From assembly GCA_964017235.1 (NCBI GenBank), contig OZ024930.1, positions 156,116,221-156,180,220 of the forward strand: DNA of 64,000 bases, given 5' to 3'. Positions within the stretch are counted from its first letter, which is position 1, and every line of letters starts with the position of its first letter. A model generated the notes under the pieces. The model made no database searches and was not told the DNA's origin. It was given only the letters and a program-made list of their open reading frames with translations. Shown here one piece after another: positions 9,880-21,899 of the stretch. The translations under genes were made by a program, and so were the position numbers. The DNA comes from Sabellastarte sp. h YS-2021. Lineage: Eukaryota; Annelida; Polychaeta; Sabellida; Sabellidae.

Positions 9880-10965
9880 GAGCTGTATTCCATGGTGACT
9901 CAATCAAATAATTTGTAAGATGAGGGGTGACCTTGACACGACCTGGCTTCAAGGTCAAATTCAAATACCAGACTAGTGGTTTGTAATGCACATCATCGTA
10001 CCTACTCTGGGGTCAGCTTAATCTGAGCGCAGGTTAAAAGTTTGCACCAGAAATAGTAGGATAAAAGCCCCCAATCGGGAAAAATGACAAAAATGATTTA
10101 GAGAAAACCCCACTGAGAGATTAAATTGACTCTAAGTTCACAATAAAGATGAGATGAGAGTGCATAAAGGTACTACATGCTACTTTTTTATTCAGTCGCC
10201 TGTTTACTGTATCATGGCAGTATCATTTTTTCTGTGTCAAACTGTGACCATATTCTCATTAAACTCTGTTCTAAAGCCATATGTACATGTATTACACAAA
10301 AGATACAGCATTCTGCCTCCAATTGGCATTCCTTCTAAAGTTGAGAGACATCTATTAAAAACACCTATTTATTGTTCCCCAAACAACAGGTGATGAGGGA
10401 TATACGAATAGTGAAGGTCCATCCATCTTTCCATCTGTCCTTCCATCTGTTTATTCGAAATTAATGTCCTCTCACATCCACGATACTTGAATGATCCTTA
10501 TCAAATTTTCACAGGATATGTATGCTACTAAACGTGTTTTACAAGAAATAAAGATTTGGTAAAAAATGTTGCCATGGCAACCGTTCATCTTTGGAAAATT
10601 TAGGACCTGAAAGCTTATGCATGCTCTTGACATCAAACCTGAATTTCATTGCAATTAAGCTTTCAGAATATGTTCACCATCGAAGGAGGTCAGCATGTTG
10701 TAGTCTTATTGAAATTTTAGCAAATGTTGTGTCTATTTTAGCTTTTTCATTTAAATTTAAGTTATTTTCTGGAGTTAAAAGCTTATACATCCTCCTGACA
10801 CCAAAGTTTCAGCTTAATTGCCATAAGACTGTCAGAATATATTCACTATACCAGTAGGTCAGCCTCTTTCAGTCATAATTTCGTAATTCTTGCCAAGTTG
10901 GCTTTGTATGGAAGGTATAATTTCTAAATATAAAGGGATTCCCCTTGCTTGGTGGCATTGTCCCA
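9880..10965. other. Dispersed-repeat-like intron sequence with a perfect X-box palindrome
   Basis: No gene seen. Text such as CCATCCATCTTTCCATCTGTCC and two similar segments (about 10600-10680 and 10775-10860) suggest an old duplicated repeat. GTTGCCATGGCAAC at 10568-10581 is a perfect 14-bp palindrome that fits the RFX X-box consensus. It may simply be part of the repeat. Confidence 0.4.
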
Positions 10966-10989
10966 GTTGTTAGACATGCAGCACCAATC

Positions 10990-11640
10990 ATTTAACGCTC
11001 GACGATAGGAGAGGGTTATTGTAATCAGTTTGTTTCTGTCTGTCTGTCTGTCTGTCTGTGCACCGTTTTGCCCTTATAACTCAAAAACTATAACATCAAT
11101 CGAGCTCAAATTTGGTGGGTAGATATTTCATGGGGTACAGAGGGAATCTTCCAAATTTGGTGTAATTTGTTTGAAAATTAAAGTCAGGAGACAAGTTTTT
11201 AAATTTTTAATTGGGCATATACAGTGAAACCTACTTGTCTTCAAAAATCAATATCATGATAGGATTTCCTCCTCATGAATTCTTGCCTCATCAGGTATCC
11301 TATATTTTTTTATAGGTTTTTTTTAGCAATTTTTTTAAAGGTCTTTTAAAAAAAAAAGAAAAAAACACAGCATCTAAAATTTTGCTGTTCAAAAAAAAAA
11401 ACTTTAACCAAGATAAAGTGTTCAACTTGATGGACAATAATTTTCAATTGGGCATATACAGAGAAATCTGATTTTCTTTATTGCATAAGTAAAAAAATCA
11501 ATATTTTGCTGTCTGATGATGTCATTACTTAATGATGTCACAATACAATTGTCATTGTGAGGTCACAAAACCTAGTTTGTGATACTTGTGATATATTTCT
11601 TCTCATTAAATTTATGTCCTGAAATTGACATAAATACAAT
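10990..11640 (+). repeat. Dispersed repeat family 'GATAGGAGAGGG', copy 1
   Basis: Starts near AACGCTCGACGATAGGAGAG, then has (TCTG)n, then TATAACTCAAAAACTATAAC and ATCGAGCTCAAATTTGG. The same order is found at 58425-58640 and, more decayed, at 59600-59690, so it is an interspersed element. It may be the leading part of a larger composite that carries the tandem arrays at 12.2-14.6 kb. No coding content is seen. Confidence 0.6.
11033..11060 (+). repeat. (TCTG)n microsatellite
   Basis: About six tandem TCTG/CTGT units inside the dispersed repeat at 10990-11640. Confidence 0.85.
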
Positions 11641-11847
11641 TGAGAGGAAAGTGGTGTATTTGTCATGTTTATTTTTTTCTGCTTTTTTTTTTTTTTTTTT
11701 TTTTCTGTTTGTTTGTTTCAATTTCTTGACAGTCCATCACAAAAATTTACCCTGAGTAATTTTGACCAAGAAGTGGCTTTTAACCAATATTTTTACCTCT
11801 ACCAGGAGTTTATGTTTGTTGTCAGTCAGCTGACATTATGTCATCAC

Positions 11848-11884
11848 TCTGCGGCGTGGGCGTGCGCGTCCGCGTCCGCGTGAA
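11848..11884. repeat. GC-rich GCGTCC repeat patch
   Basis: GCGGCGTGGGCGTGCGCGTCC and further GCGTCC units stand out in AT-rich DNA. A short CpG-rich hexamer repeat preceding the tandem arrays. Confidence 0.6.
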
Positions 11885-12179
11885 CAACTTCTTCTCCAAA
11901 ACTACAAGGCCTAGAGACATGCTGTTTTTTTTAAACGATACCTTATCTATCGAGGATGAAAAATTGTTCAAGGCATGCAAATCTGTCTGTTCGTCTGTTT
12001 GCTAGAGACATTACAAGGGGGGTACCCCCACCAAAAGTGTGAAAATTTCAACTTTTTATCACAATTTTCTCAGTGACTATTGCAGGGATTTCTCTCATAT
12101 CTTGCATATATGTACTAGGCCAGAGGTAGATTCTCTTGTGTGAGTATGAGACCTGGATCTGTCTTACTTTTTTTTGATA

Positions 12180-13790
12180 AATTTTTTTAATAATTTTTAA
12201 TGCATTAAAATTCATGAAATCATGCACTAAATCACTTATAACTTCAAAAGTGTTGCATTTACAGCATTTTGTGAAAATATGTTGTTCAGCTACTTTTTTC
12301 ATAGCTACAATATGGTGAGTAAGTTGGGTGTCTGTCTCAATAGCTAAGTGAGTAATAGCTACTTTTGGGCTTTTCAGTAACTTCCATTATGAGTAAAATC
12401 ACTTGTAACTTAAAAACTATTGCATTTAGAGAATTTCGTATAAATATGTTATTCAGCTACTTTTGGGCCAGCTATAACATAGTAAAATTTCAGACCTGTA
12501 GCTCATGGCATAGCTGAGTAATAGCTACTTTTAGGTTATCACTGTTGAGTAAATCGCTTATAACTTGAAAACTATTGCATTTAGAGAATTTTGTATAAAT
12601 ATGTTATTCAGCTACTTTTGGGTCAGCTATAACATAGTAAAATTTCAGACCTGTAGCTCATGGCATAGCTGAGTAATAGCTACTTTTAGGTTATCACTGT
12701 TGAGTAAATCACTTATAACTTGAAAAGTGTTGCATTTAGAGCATTTTGTTAAAATATGTTATTCAGCTACTTTTTTCATAGCTACAATATGGTGAGTAAG
12801 TTGGGTGTCTGTCTCAATAGCTAAGTGAGTAATAGCTACTTTTGGGCTTTTCAGTAACTTCCATCATGAGTAAAATCACTTGTAACTTAAAAATTATTGC
12901 ATTTAGAGAATTTCGTATAAATATGTTATTCAGCTACTTTTAAGCCAGCTATAACATAGTAAAATTTCAGACCTGTAGCTCATGGCATAGCTGAGTAATA
13001 GCTACTTTTAGGTTATCAATGTTGAGTAAATCACTTATAACTTGAAAACTATTGCATTTAGAGTATTTTGTTTCAATATGTCATTCACCTATTTTGGGGT
13101 CAGCTATAACATAGTGAAGTTTCAGACCTGTGGCTCATTTCATAGCTGAGTAATAGCTACTTTGAAGTTCTCACTGTTGAGTAAATCAGTTATAACTGGA
13201 AAACTATTGCATTTACAGAAATTTGTGCAAATATGTTATTCAGCTACTTTTGGGTCAGCTAAAACATAGAGAAATTATAGACCTATAGCTCCTGGCACAA
13301 CTGAGCAATAGCTATTCTCAGGTACTGACTGTTGAGTAAATCAGCTATAACTTGAAAAATATTGCATTTGGAGTATTTTGTTAAAATATATTGTTCACCT
13401 ACTTTTGGGTCAGCTATAACATAGTGAAATTACAGACCTATAGCTCATGGCATAGCGGAGCAATAGCTATTTTCAGGTTCTCACTATTGAGTAAATCAGT
13501 TGTAGCTTGAAAACTATTGCATTTACAGTAGTTTGCTTAAATATGTTGTTCACCTACTTTTGGGTTAGCTATAACATAGTAAAATTTCAGACATGTAGCT
13601 CATTGCATAGCTGAGTAATAGTTCCTTTGAGGTTCTCACTGTTGAGTAAATCAGTTGTAACTTGAAAACTATTACATTTAGAGTAATTTGTTAAATATGT
13701 TATTCACAGAATTTTTGGTCAGCTATAACATAGTGAAATTGCAGACCTCTATGTCAATAGCTACTTTCAGGTTCTCACTGTTGAGTAAAT
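12180..13790 (+). repeat. Tandem array, ~155-bp monomer, about ten copies
   Basis: The anchor ATGTTATTCAGCTAC (or a variant) occurs at about 12279, 12445, 12601, 12755, 12923, 13078, 13233, 13388, 13543 and 13697, giving steps of 154-168 bp. Each unit carries GCTATAACATAGTAAAATTT, CCTGTAGCTCATGGCATAG and ATTGCATTTAGAG. The monomers starting at 12279 and 12755 share a distinctive longer variant (AGCTACAATATGGTGAGTAAG), so there is a 476-bp, three-monomer higher-order period. Monomers decay toward the right end. No coding potential. Confidence 0.85.
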
Positions 13791-13981
13791 CATTGTATCC
13801 ACTGGATAGCCGCAGTGTGTAGAGAGAGATTTCACCATTACTGCTCTGATGAAAAAAAATATTATAGCTAGCTTTCTTAAGTTTGCAGTATATATTAATA
13901 ACCATAAAATGTTGTCTGGGAATATTTTTGGCCTCATTTTGAGAAACAAGATGGCCGCCACAGGTGTTTTTTGTCAGTCAT

Positions 13982-14560
13982 GAAAAGTGCTTATATCTCC
14001 CTTATTATTGATCCTAGAGGTTTTGGATGATAAACCAACCTGTAGGAAATCATGGGGTGGGAATCTTTTGGTGTGGTCAGATTTGACCTTCAATGACCCC
14101 TCCTTCAAGGTCAAACAAGGATAGCCAAACTTAAAAGTGCTTATAACTCGCTTATTATTGGTCCCAGAGGTTTGGGATGGTAAACAGACAGGAAATCATG
14201 GGCTGTGAATCTGTTGATATGGTCCGATTTGACCTTGGAACCCTCCTTTAAGGTCAAATGAGGATAGCGAAAATTGAAAGTGCCTACAACTCGCTTATTA
14301 TTGGTGACAGAGATTTGGGATGGTAAACCATCCCATAGGAAATCATTGGCTCGGAATCTTTTGGTATGGTCAGATTTGACCTTTGGACCCCTCCTTCAAG
14401 GTCAAATGAGGACAGCCAAGCTTAAAAGTGCTTATAACTCATTTATAATTGGTCCTAGAGGTTTGGAATGGTAAACCATAGGAAATCATGGGCTGGGAAT
14501 GTATTTGTGTGGTTAGATTTGACCTTGGACCCCTTCTTCAAGGTCGAACGAGGATATTGC
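13982..14560 (+). repeat. Second tandem array, ~147-bp monomer, about four copies
   Basis: The phrase AGTGCTTATAACTC(G) TTATTATTGG recurs at about 13986, 14136, 14279 and 14427. Each unit carries GATTTGACCTT and TTCAAGGTCAAA. Sequence like the first array resumes right after it (ATTGCATTTGTAG near 14557), so this block appears nested within the 155-bp array. Confidence 0.8.
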
Positions 14561-14807
14561 ATTTGTAGTATTTCTTTAAATATGTTTTAACCTATTTTTT
14601 ACACTTAAACAATTACCTTGTTATTTTCCTTCATAATACCATTTACAGGGCACAACTTTTTTATCCTTTTCTTCTGTCAGCTTCGGAATTTCTTTCGAAC
14701 TTGCTGTTCAGTTACCATTTACTGTATTTCTGTACAGCCCTTTTCCTGATAATTATTCTGTCCTCTAATCACCTTCACAAATCAAAAACACTCAGTCAGC
14801 TGACACA

Positions 14808-14829
14808 GTGCCCGTTCACGGGCACTCTC
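14808..14829. other. Perfect hairpin AGTGCCCG...CGGGCACT
   Basis: AGTGCCCGTTCACGGGCACT is a 9-bp stem with a 2-base centre, followed by CTCTCCTCTTG. Together with the AGGAGAGGG at 10990 it may mark the far end of a composite element spanning about 11.0-14.85 kb. A Helitron 3' end was considered, but no CTRR-T follows. Confidence 0.4.
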
Positions 14830-14849
14830 CTCTTGTTTGTCTATTTGTT

Positions 14850-15925
14850 TGCCTGTTTTTGGTGTTTAGATTACTCCAGAACTAATGAACAGATCTTTAT
14901 AAAAAATTTGTGAGTAGGACCTGGTGAAAGGAAGAAATTACTAATTCTTGGGAAAGACGTGGATCATATTTTGGATACAAAAAAATCATGAATTTTCATA
15001 GGTCCCATTTCAATATATTTTAATGATTTTAGCTTTCTACTTCATATTTCTTCAAAAGCAATTAATAAATTTTGATGTCAAATTTGATGTAGGAAGGGAC
15101 TAGCCATGGGAAGGAGTGATTACAGTTTAGGAAAGATCCAGTTAATATTTTGGATACCAAGAAGCCTCCAGAATTTCTGGAAATGCCACCATGGTGGATG
15201 TGTGTTATACTTTATAACACTTGTGAGACTGGTCACATCAAGTCGAGCCTTTTGCTCTCTCTGAGTGCATCTTGTTATTAATAGGTTTCATTTACAACTA
15301 ACCAAAGAAAAATATACAAATACTTCATTTCAAAGCTTGAAAAATTTTTCCAAGAAAAACAATCAACAGTCAATTAAGTGCTTGGAGATGCAGGCAGGGC
15401 TGATCTTCCCTGGCATACATAGACTACCACATGAATGTATTTGCACTATCTTTGTGAAAACTGGTATGCATAATCTGAAGTAATGATTTCTTTTTATTTT
15501 ATTAGTTGATCAATTTCAATCAATTTGATTATGGTCATTTATTCATACATTCTTCATTCTTTCTAATTATTGTACCATCAGTGTTTCCCTTGCTAACTAT
15601 TCAAAGCTTTCTAATGTCCATAGATTATTATTTCTGTTTCTGTACATCGCATGTATTGATGGTGGGAAATAATAGCATTTAAGTAGTATTGTTTACATTT
15701 AAAATCACTGCCTTACTTTATATTTTCTTATTTTTTCACTTTAGATATTACCTTCTTTTGTTGTAAGCATTCCTTATTACACCATCATTCGCATTAGAAT
15801 CTGTGTAGTTTGTGGATTACTTTCTTTGTATGACACATTGCGATTTTCAATTTTACACCTTAAATCTTCTTTCAAATTTACATTGTTTCACATTTTGCGA
15901 TTTTAAATTTAGTTTTGTGGCTGAG
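14850..15925. other. Intron sequence, nothing recognised
   Basis: AT-rich. Two similar phrases (TGGGAAAGACGTGGATC near 14950 and AGGAAAGATCCAG near 15130) suggest further decayed tandem units. No gene. Confidence 0.4.
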
Positions 15926-15929
15926 TATT

Positions 15930-15985
15930 AATATGTTAGAGTCTGCGTTGACAGAGATTAAGCACTATACAAGTCTAAAATAGAA
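15930..15985 (+). mobile_element. LINE 3' tail fragment
   Basis: TTAGAGTCTGCGTTGACAGAG followed by ATTAAGCACTATACAAG matches the 3' UTR end seen at 3665-3720 and, inverted, at 28430-28490. Confidence 0.6.
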
Positions 15986-16190
15986 TATCTTCAAAATCAA
16001 TCTGATGATATTACTATCATCACACATCATCATCATAACACCTTACTATCCCTTGTAGTGCAAAGGTCATCGATCACCCCTATCCAATGAAATGGTCACT
16101 GAGGTTTGATATGTTAGATCTTTCAGGGGGATTGAGCCAAAGTAAAACCCAACTTTGTGTAAAAATATGAACCAGATCAGATATGTATAC

Positions 16191-16230
16191 CCACAGACAG
16201 ACAGACAGACAGACAAAGAAACAGACAGAC
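16191..16230. repeat. (CAGA)n microsatellite
   Basis: Tandem CAGA units (ACAGACAGACAGACAGAC) interrupted once by AAAGAAA. Confidence 0.85.
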
Positions 16231-16584
16231 CCAATTATAGTACCCTAACCCTCCCCTTCTGGGGAGGGGGGGGAGATATATATCAAAAATAAAACTCACT
16301 TATGTGTATACTACAGATGTTCCAACGCAAAATAAACTTCAGTTGTATCGGTTAACCTTTGGCGAACTTTAACAGTTTTTTTTCTGTTGAAAGTGAAATG
16401 GATCTAAAATGGATATAAATTAATATTGCCCATTAAGAGAGGAAAAAACAGTCACTTTTTTCTACAAATGCATTTTTCGCAGGAAATGTATAGACCAGTT
16501 TCTAAATGTTAACTTTTCAAATGAAATGATAAATACTTACATCTATGATATTTGGTGATTGTATTTTTTATGTTAGTTCGGCTT

Positions 16585-17045
16585 TTATTAAAATAACTAT
16601 TGATATATATTTCCTGTATGTAGTAAAAGTATATTTGTTTTAAATCAAGTGTTTACACAGACCTATGATCTAAATACGGCGATGTTGAAATAGGTTGTGG
16701 TTCTCCCTTACAATTTGTAAGAGGAAAAAGTCATCTGTTTAAATATTTGTCCATTATCTTAAATGGGAGTGGACAATGTCAATTGTTTTGCTAATGGTTG
16801 ACTTAAAATGTAAAGATTGTAACAAAATTTGATGATCCTCTTTGAAAAATAGACGAGTAAAATAATGTAGATTCATAGATTGCTTATCCACGAAATTTAA
16901 GATTATAGTGAAATGATTGAACAATTTATAATCTAAGTAAACTGAACAGGTTATGATTTAAAGGCTTCACATATATTCAGCTGAAAACATTCTGATTGTC
17001 TGGTTTACATTTCACTGAACAGAATTTGTCTATTTGTTTTTGAAA
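16585..17045 (+). repeat. Dispersed repeat R1, copy in front of the Tx1-like LINE
   Basis: Shares long interrupted similarity with 24955-25190: TATTGATATA(T/C)ATTTCCTG, then GTGTT(T/C)ACACA, GACGTTGAAATAG-like text and TTTGTCCATTAT. Its end (TTTGTCTATTTGTTTT) also resembles 56300 and 27240. A larger dispersed element of unknown type; no coding content. Confidence 0.5.
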
Positions 17046-17204
17046 AAAAAATATGAATGACTCATTACGCTCCAATTTTTAAGACTTATTGTTTACACCT
17101 AGCCGGTTTTAACTGAGGAGGGGGTTGACCCGTTGAAGAATGAAAGGTGCAAAAACTAGAACAAGACAGGCTGACCAAAGAAGCTGTATTCAGGTATAGA
17201 TGTA

Positions 17205-20200
17205 ATGTCCCATATGCCTTTGAATCCAAAGATAGAAAGTGTATGGTCATTAGATTCAATAAGGCAATTTAACATATTAAATTATTTCCATGAAACCAAG
17301 GCAAATATTATATGTCTACAGGGCAATCATTGCAGAAATAATGATGTTAAAAATGTCTGGCAGAACTGGAAAGGTAATTGTATTTTCCATTGTTTTTCAT
17401 CAAATTCAAGGGGGTTGCAATATTCTTTAAAGAAAATTTTGAGTACAAAATTACCGGGAAACATAAGGATCAAAATGGAAGAGTTGTTGCCCTGGATATA
17501 AGCATATATGACATATCAACCAAAGTCATAAATAGAAATGCACCAAATATGGACACTTGTAAGTTTTTTAACAGTATAAATGATACTTTGGAAACTAGAA
17601 CTCAAGACTACACAAATTATCTGTGGAGATTTTAATTTGATGCTTGATCCACACACTCACAGTTTTAATATCAAAGATATTAATTATCCTAATTCCAAAA
17701 AAATGATTGATTTGACATGATTGCATCTCACAAACTATCTGACTTCTTTCGTGAGCTCCACCCATCCCTTAAACAATATACTTGGAGACAAAAAAAAATC
17801 CATTAACACAAGCCCAGCTTGACTTCTTCCTTGTTTCAGAAACTTTTATGGATTTAATTTGTGAATGCAATATATCCAGGCTACCGAACTTACCACTCTA
17901 TGCTATTGAGCCAAGCTTTTTCATTAACAAATTTGAAAGGGGTAGAAGGCTCTGAGGTTCAATTCACAATTATTACAAAATAAGGACTTTTTTAAATTGG
18001 TTAAAGATGTAATCAAGGAAGAGATATTTAAATATGCAGTACCAGTTTAGAGAGAAATATTTTTAAATACCAGTGGTTGTGAGAAGGAGATACAATTAAT
18101 TATAGATGATGGTACATTTCCCAAGGTCCTGCTGTTGCGTGCAAGGGGAAAAACTATTAAATATGCCTCACTACGCAAAAAAATTAACTTTGGCCAATGA
18201 AACAGACTAACAGCTGATATAGAAAAATTGAAAAGTTTGGGCTAGATCATGGTTTATCAGATATCTTAGAAGATAAAAATACCAAACTGGTAACAATATG
18301 AAATGAACAAACGCAAGGTGTTGCCTTGAGAGCTAGAGGAGAATGGTTGCAAAATGGTGAAAACCTGTTTAAAAATTTTTGCTCACTTGAAAAACAAAAT
18401 TACTTTGAGAAAACAGTTAAACATGTTAAGCTTGACTGTGGAAAAGTTGTAACAGATCAAAAATCTATCTTATTGGAGGTTAGAAAATTCTACTCCGTTT
18501 TTCTTTTTCTAAAAAAACACAATGTTGCATAATTTAGTACTGGAGCACTAAATTCAAGGCAAAGATATTGATGGTCTAAGTAGATTTGATTTAGAGAGGA
18601 GGGCAAACCTACTCTTTGTAAAATTTGTGAAGCATTGAAGGAATTAAAAAACAATAAATCTTCTGGAATAGATGGTTTTCCAGCTGAATTTTTCAATTTT
18701 TTTATCCTGACTTAAAACATTTTATACTGAAATCATTGAATTTTGTATATAACAGAGAGGAAATGTCAATTTCTTTCCAACCTAGTATAATGAGTTGCAT
18801 TCCGAAAGGAACAAATCCCATAAATGTCCAAAAAATTGAAGACCAATCTTAATTTTGTCTGTACCATATAAGATAGAATCTCTAGGCTTTGCCAATTGCT
18901 TAAGGAAGGTTTTGACTCAATTATATCAAAATCTCAGTCAGGTTTTATAAATGGTAGGATTATAGGAAAGAACACAATACTTATTTATGATGTGATGTAT
19001 TATATTGAATCAGAAGATTTGTCAGGTCAACTATTATTGATTGATTTTGAAAAAGCATCAAACTCTCTATCTTGGCCATTTTCACTGCAATTTTCAAATT
19101 TGTTTTGGACTTGGGCCAAGTTTTATGAAATGGATCAATATGTTTAACTGTAGCATAAAAGCCTCGATTCTTTAATGTGATTGCCTCTCAGAACCTTATA
19201 GAGAGAGGTTGCCGTCAAGAGGATTCCATTAGCCCCATATTTATTCTTGCTATGTGCCCAAATGTTGTATGTTATGATTGATTTTAATGAAGAAATTAAA
19301 GGGATAAATATTGATAATCAATCTTTTAAGATTGCACAGTTTGCCGATGATACCACACTAATGTTGGATGAAACTAAAGACTCCCTGGTTATAGCGCTAA
19401 ATACTTTGGAAATATTTGGAACTCTGGTTTAAGAGTCAATTTTGATGAAACAAAATTTATGTGGTTGGGCAAGAAAAAACACTCAAACGACAAGTTTAAT
19501 ATAGGTTTTACTTTGGAATGGAACATTACTGAATTTAAATTACTAGGAATTGTGTTCCCTGTTGATCTTCACAGAATTCCAAATAAAAATGTGTTTTAAT
19601 TACATGGAAAAAAATGTCATTTGATGAATCCAGGAAAAATAACTATTTGACAGATATTTATTTTGGCAAGCTTCAATCACTTATTCACAGTATTATCCGC
19701 TCCAAGTGATTATTTACTCCAAGAACTCAAGCGTCTTCTAATGTTTTCTTTGAGGTAATAAGCCACATAAAATTAATGTCAGTAAATTTGTTGTAGTTAC
19801 AATGATGGTGGCTTGGAAATGGTAAACATAAAAGCCTACATTATTTCTTAAAAGCTATCTTGGATTCGAAAATTGTTCAATAACAATAATGCCCCTTGGA
19901 TACAATTTTTGGGAATCTTCCATGTCTGTTTACCACTGGATCACAGTGGTCAAACCTTCAATTGTAACACACAAAGAACCCTACAGGAGGGAAGTAGTAG
20001 CTTGTTGATACTTAGTTGTTACTTTTATTGATAGATCTGTTCATTTTGGCAAAAAAATGCAGAAATGACAAACCAATATGGGGTAATCCATTATTTTCTA
20101 GGGATTACCTATGCTTTTCTAAATGGAAATCAAAGGGCAACATTTTTCTTTCCGAAATAATAAGTGAAACTATTATGAACGGTAAAGTTGTTGAATCAAA

Positions 20201-20650
20201 TACAACTTAACTATAAATTTCTTAGAATACTATAGAATTATGGGTTGTCTTAAAAACTTTTTGAATTCTATTTTATAAATTCATAGTTATCTTGGGTATC
20301 TAATTTTTAGATTTCTTGGAATCCAGTGTCAATCCTTCTAGGAGTAATGGATAAGAATTGCATGTGTTCAAAAAAATTAATTTTGCTGACTTTTTTAAAT
20401 TTTAATCCTTTTTAACAAAGGTTACTCAGAGCAGAAATATCTGGCAAAAGTTAAGCTCGAGAAAGATAATTTTGGTCCAAAGTGATGTGACTTCATTTTT
20501 TTATATTGACAGAATTGAATTTTGATAAACAGTTGTTCCAATTAATTGTACTGGATTTGTTTATTTTTCTTCAGTGTATGACTTGTATATTTTGTGCATT
20601 CTTGTGTGTGTTTTTACGTATGTATTTGTATGTTAGCTGGGAAAAAAACA
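17205..20650 (+). mobile_element. Tx1/L1-like LINE ORF2 relic
   Basis: A decayed non-LTR element readable in pieces on the plus strand. The endonuclease comes first: FHETKANIICLQ (about 17285), SNSRG, then APNMDTCKFFNSINDTL and a GDFNLMLDPHTH-like stretch across a frameshift at about 17620. The linker follows (RARGEWLQNGENLFKNF at 18327). The reverse transcriptase shows LKELKNNKSSGIDGFPAEFF (about 18635), SIMSCIPKG, a GCRQEDSISPIF stretch (about 19207) and QFADDTTLMLDETKDSL with the FADD catalytic box (19340-19385). Motifs after it (KFMWLGKKK, EFKLLGIVFPVDL) are typical of the Tx1/L1 side. Frames change and stop many times, so it is inactive. The 3' end is placed at the AATAAAAAAG near 20650. 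It sits in gene B intron 1, antisense to the gene. Confidence 0.85.
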
Positions 20651-20659
20651 ATAAAAAAG

Positions 20660-21890
20660 AATCATAGGAAATAATGTACCAGTTCTACATATATATTGAT
20701 AAAACTTTTATGTCTGCTGGAAAAAAGAAACGACCAGATGGAAAGACAAAAACAGGCCATCACTGATAAGGGTCATGAAAAATTCTGTTGCTGATTGTCT
20801 GAAGTCAAAATCAAATGGAAAGAAAAGATGAATTCCAAGTGGTATTTATACTCATATGATTAATCCCAGTGAGTCATAGGAAAGAAAAGTAACACTCCTG
20901 AGTGTTTTCCCAGTAATACAACATGTCACTATATATGTATAAACTCACACCTGATTAATCTTTTGTACACATCTTTTGTCTTCTGTGGATAATCATTTCC
21001 TTCCCCTTTTTGGAAGATTCAGCCAAGTGGCAACAGAGAAGATGAATTTGGAACATTCATTTTCAAGTGAATATATTACTCTGGAAAAGTGATAGTAAAA
21101 AGTATTCGTGCCGTGATGTGTGCAAAAGATTAGATATGGCCATTAGGGACAGTGTCAGTCTCTTGCAGAGATTTTCAAACTTCTTGAATATTTTTACCTT
21201 CACACAGGTGAAACGTTAAGTCGTACAACCTCCATACACTTTTCCCAAACAACACACTTCTATGCTTTATGGGGTTATTGTTGGTAACTATGGACTTTCG
21301 AGAGTCGGGAGCAATATTAGTCAGTTAAGATTCCTTGTAGTTTCCAAGCTTGTCATGGTTGATTGACAAAATTTCAAACATGTTTCATATTTCCCTGGCC
21401 CTTCCCAACTCTCTTTTCCAACCATGGCTCCTCCCTCCTCGTAACCATCCTGTCATGTGTCTCTACGGCTTGCCAGACACACTTACTGTCTTGTCCTATA
21501 CTGTAATCATCTTGTCTGGAAGCACTTACTGGCCTGTTGTGGTTCAGTACCTAGACACCACTTCATGACAGGCCATATACACAAACTGACCGTACTTGAA
21601 AGGAAACCAGCTTGTCATAAACATCCCCAACCTGACTTGGTCACTTACCCTCAAGGGAAATCTCCAAGTCTTTGACTGCAGAGTTAGTAGTAGCATCTCA
21701 GCAGGACATGTCGTGAATACATCAGAACTAGCAGTAAAGAGAAAATGTCTAGGTGGTTACAACAGCAGACAAGCCAGGAAGTGTCCAGTAACACAGGACA
21801 TCCTCATTGTACTGATCCCAGCTTGTGGGCTATGAAATCTTTGTCTACATTAGGAGAGTCAGTTTGTTCAATTCATCATTTGGTATCTGG
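20660..21890. other. Unassigned sequence between LINE and Harbinger relic
   Basis: No gene recognised. From about 21340 the base composition rises in GC and CA-rich words appear. This may already be the flank of the Harbinger copy, but I could not match it to the second copy. Confidence 0.35.
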
Positions 21891-21899
21891 CATCTGATG

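Noticed and set aside
12180-14560. CRISPR-like array or coding tandem domains
   Set aside because: Units are about 150 bp without short identical repeats and unique spacers, and no frame runs through them; host is a eukaryote.
14808-14840. Helitron 3' end hairpin
   Set aside because: Hairpin is perfect but no CTRR followed by T lies at the expected distance.
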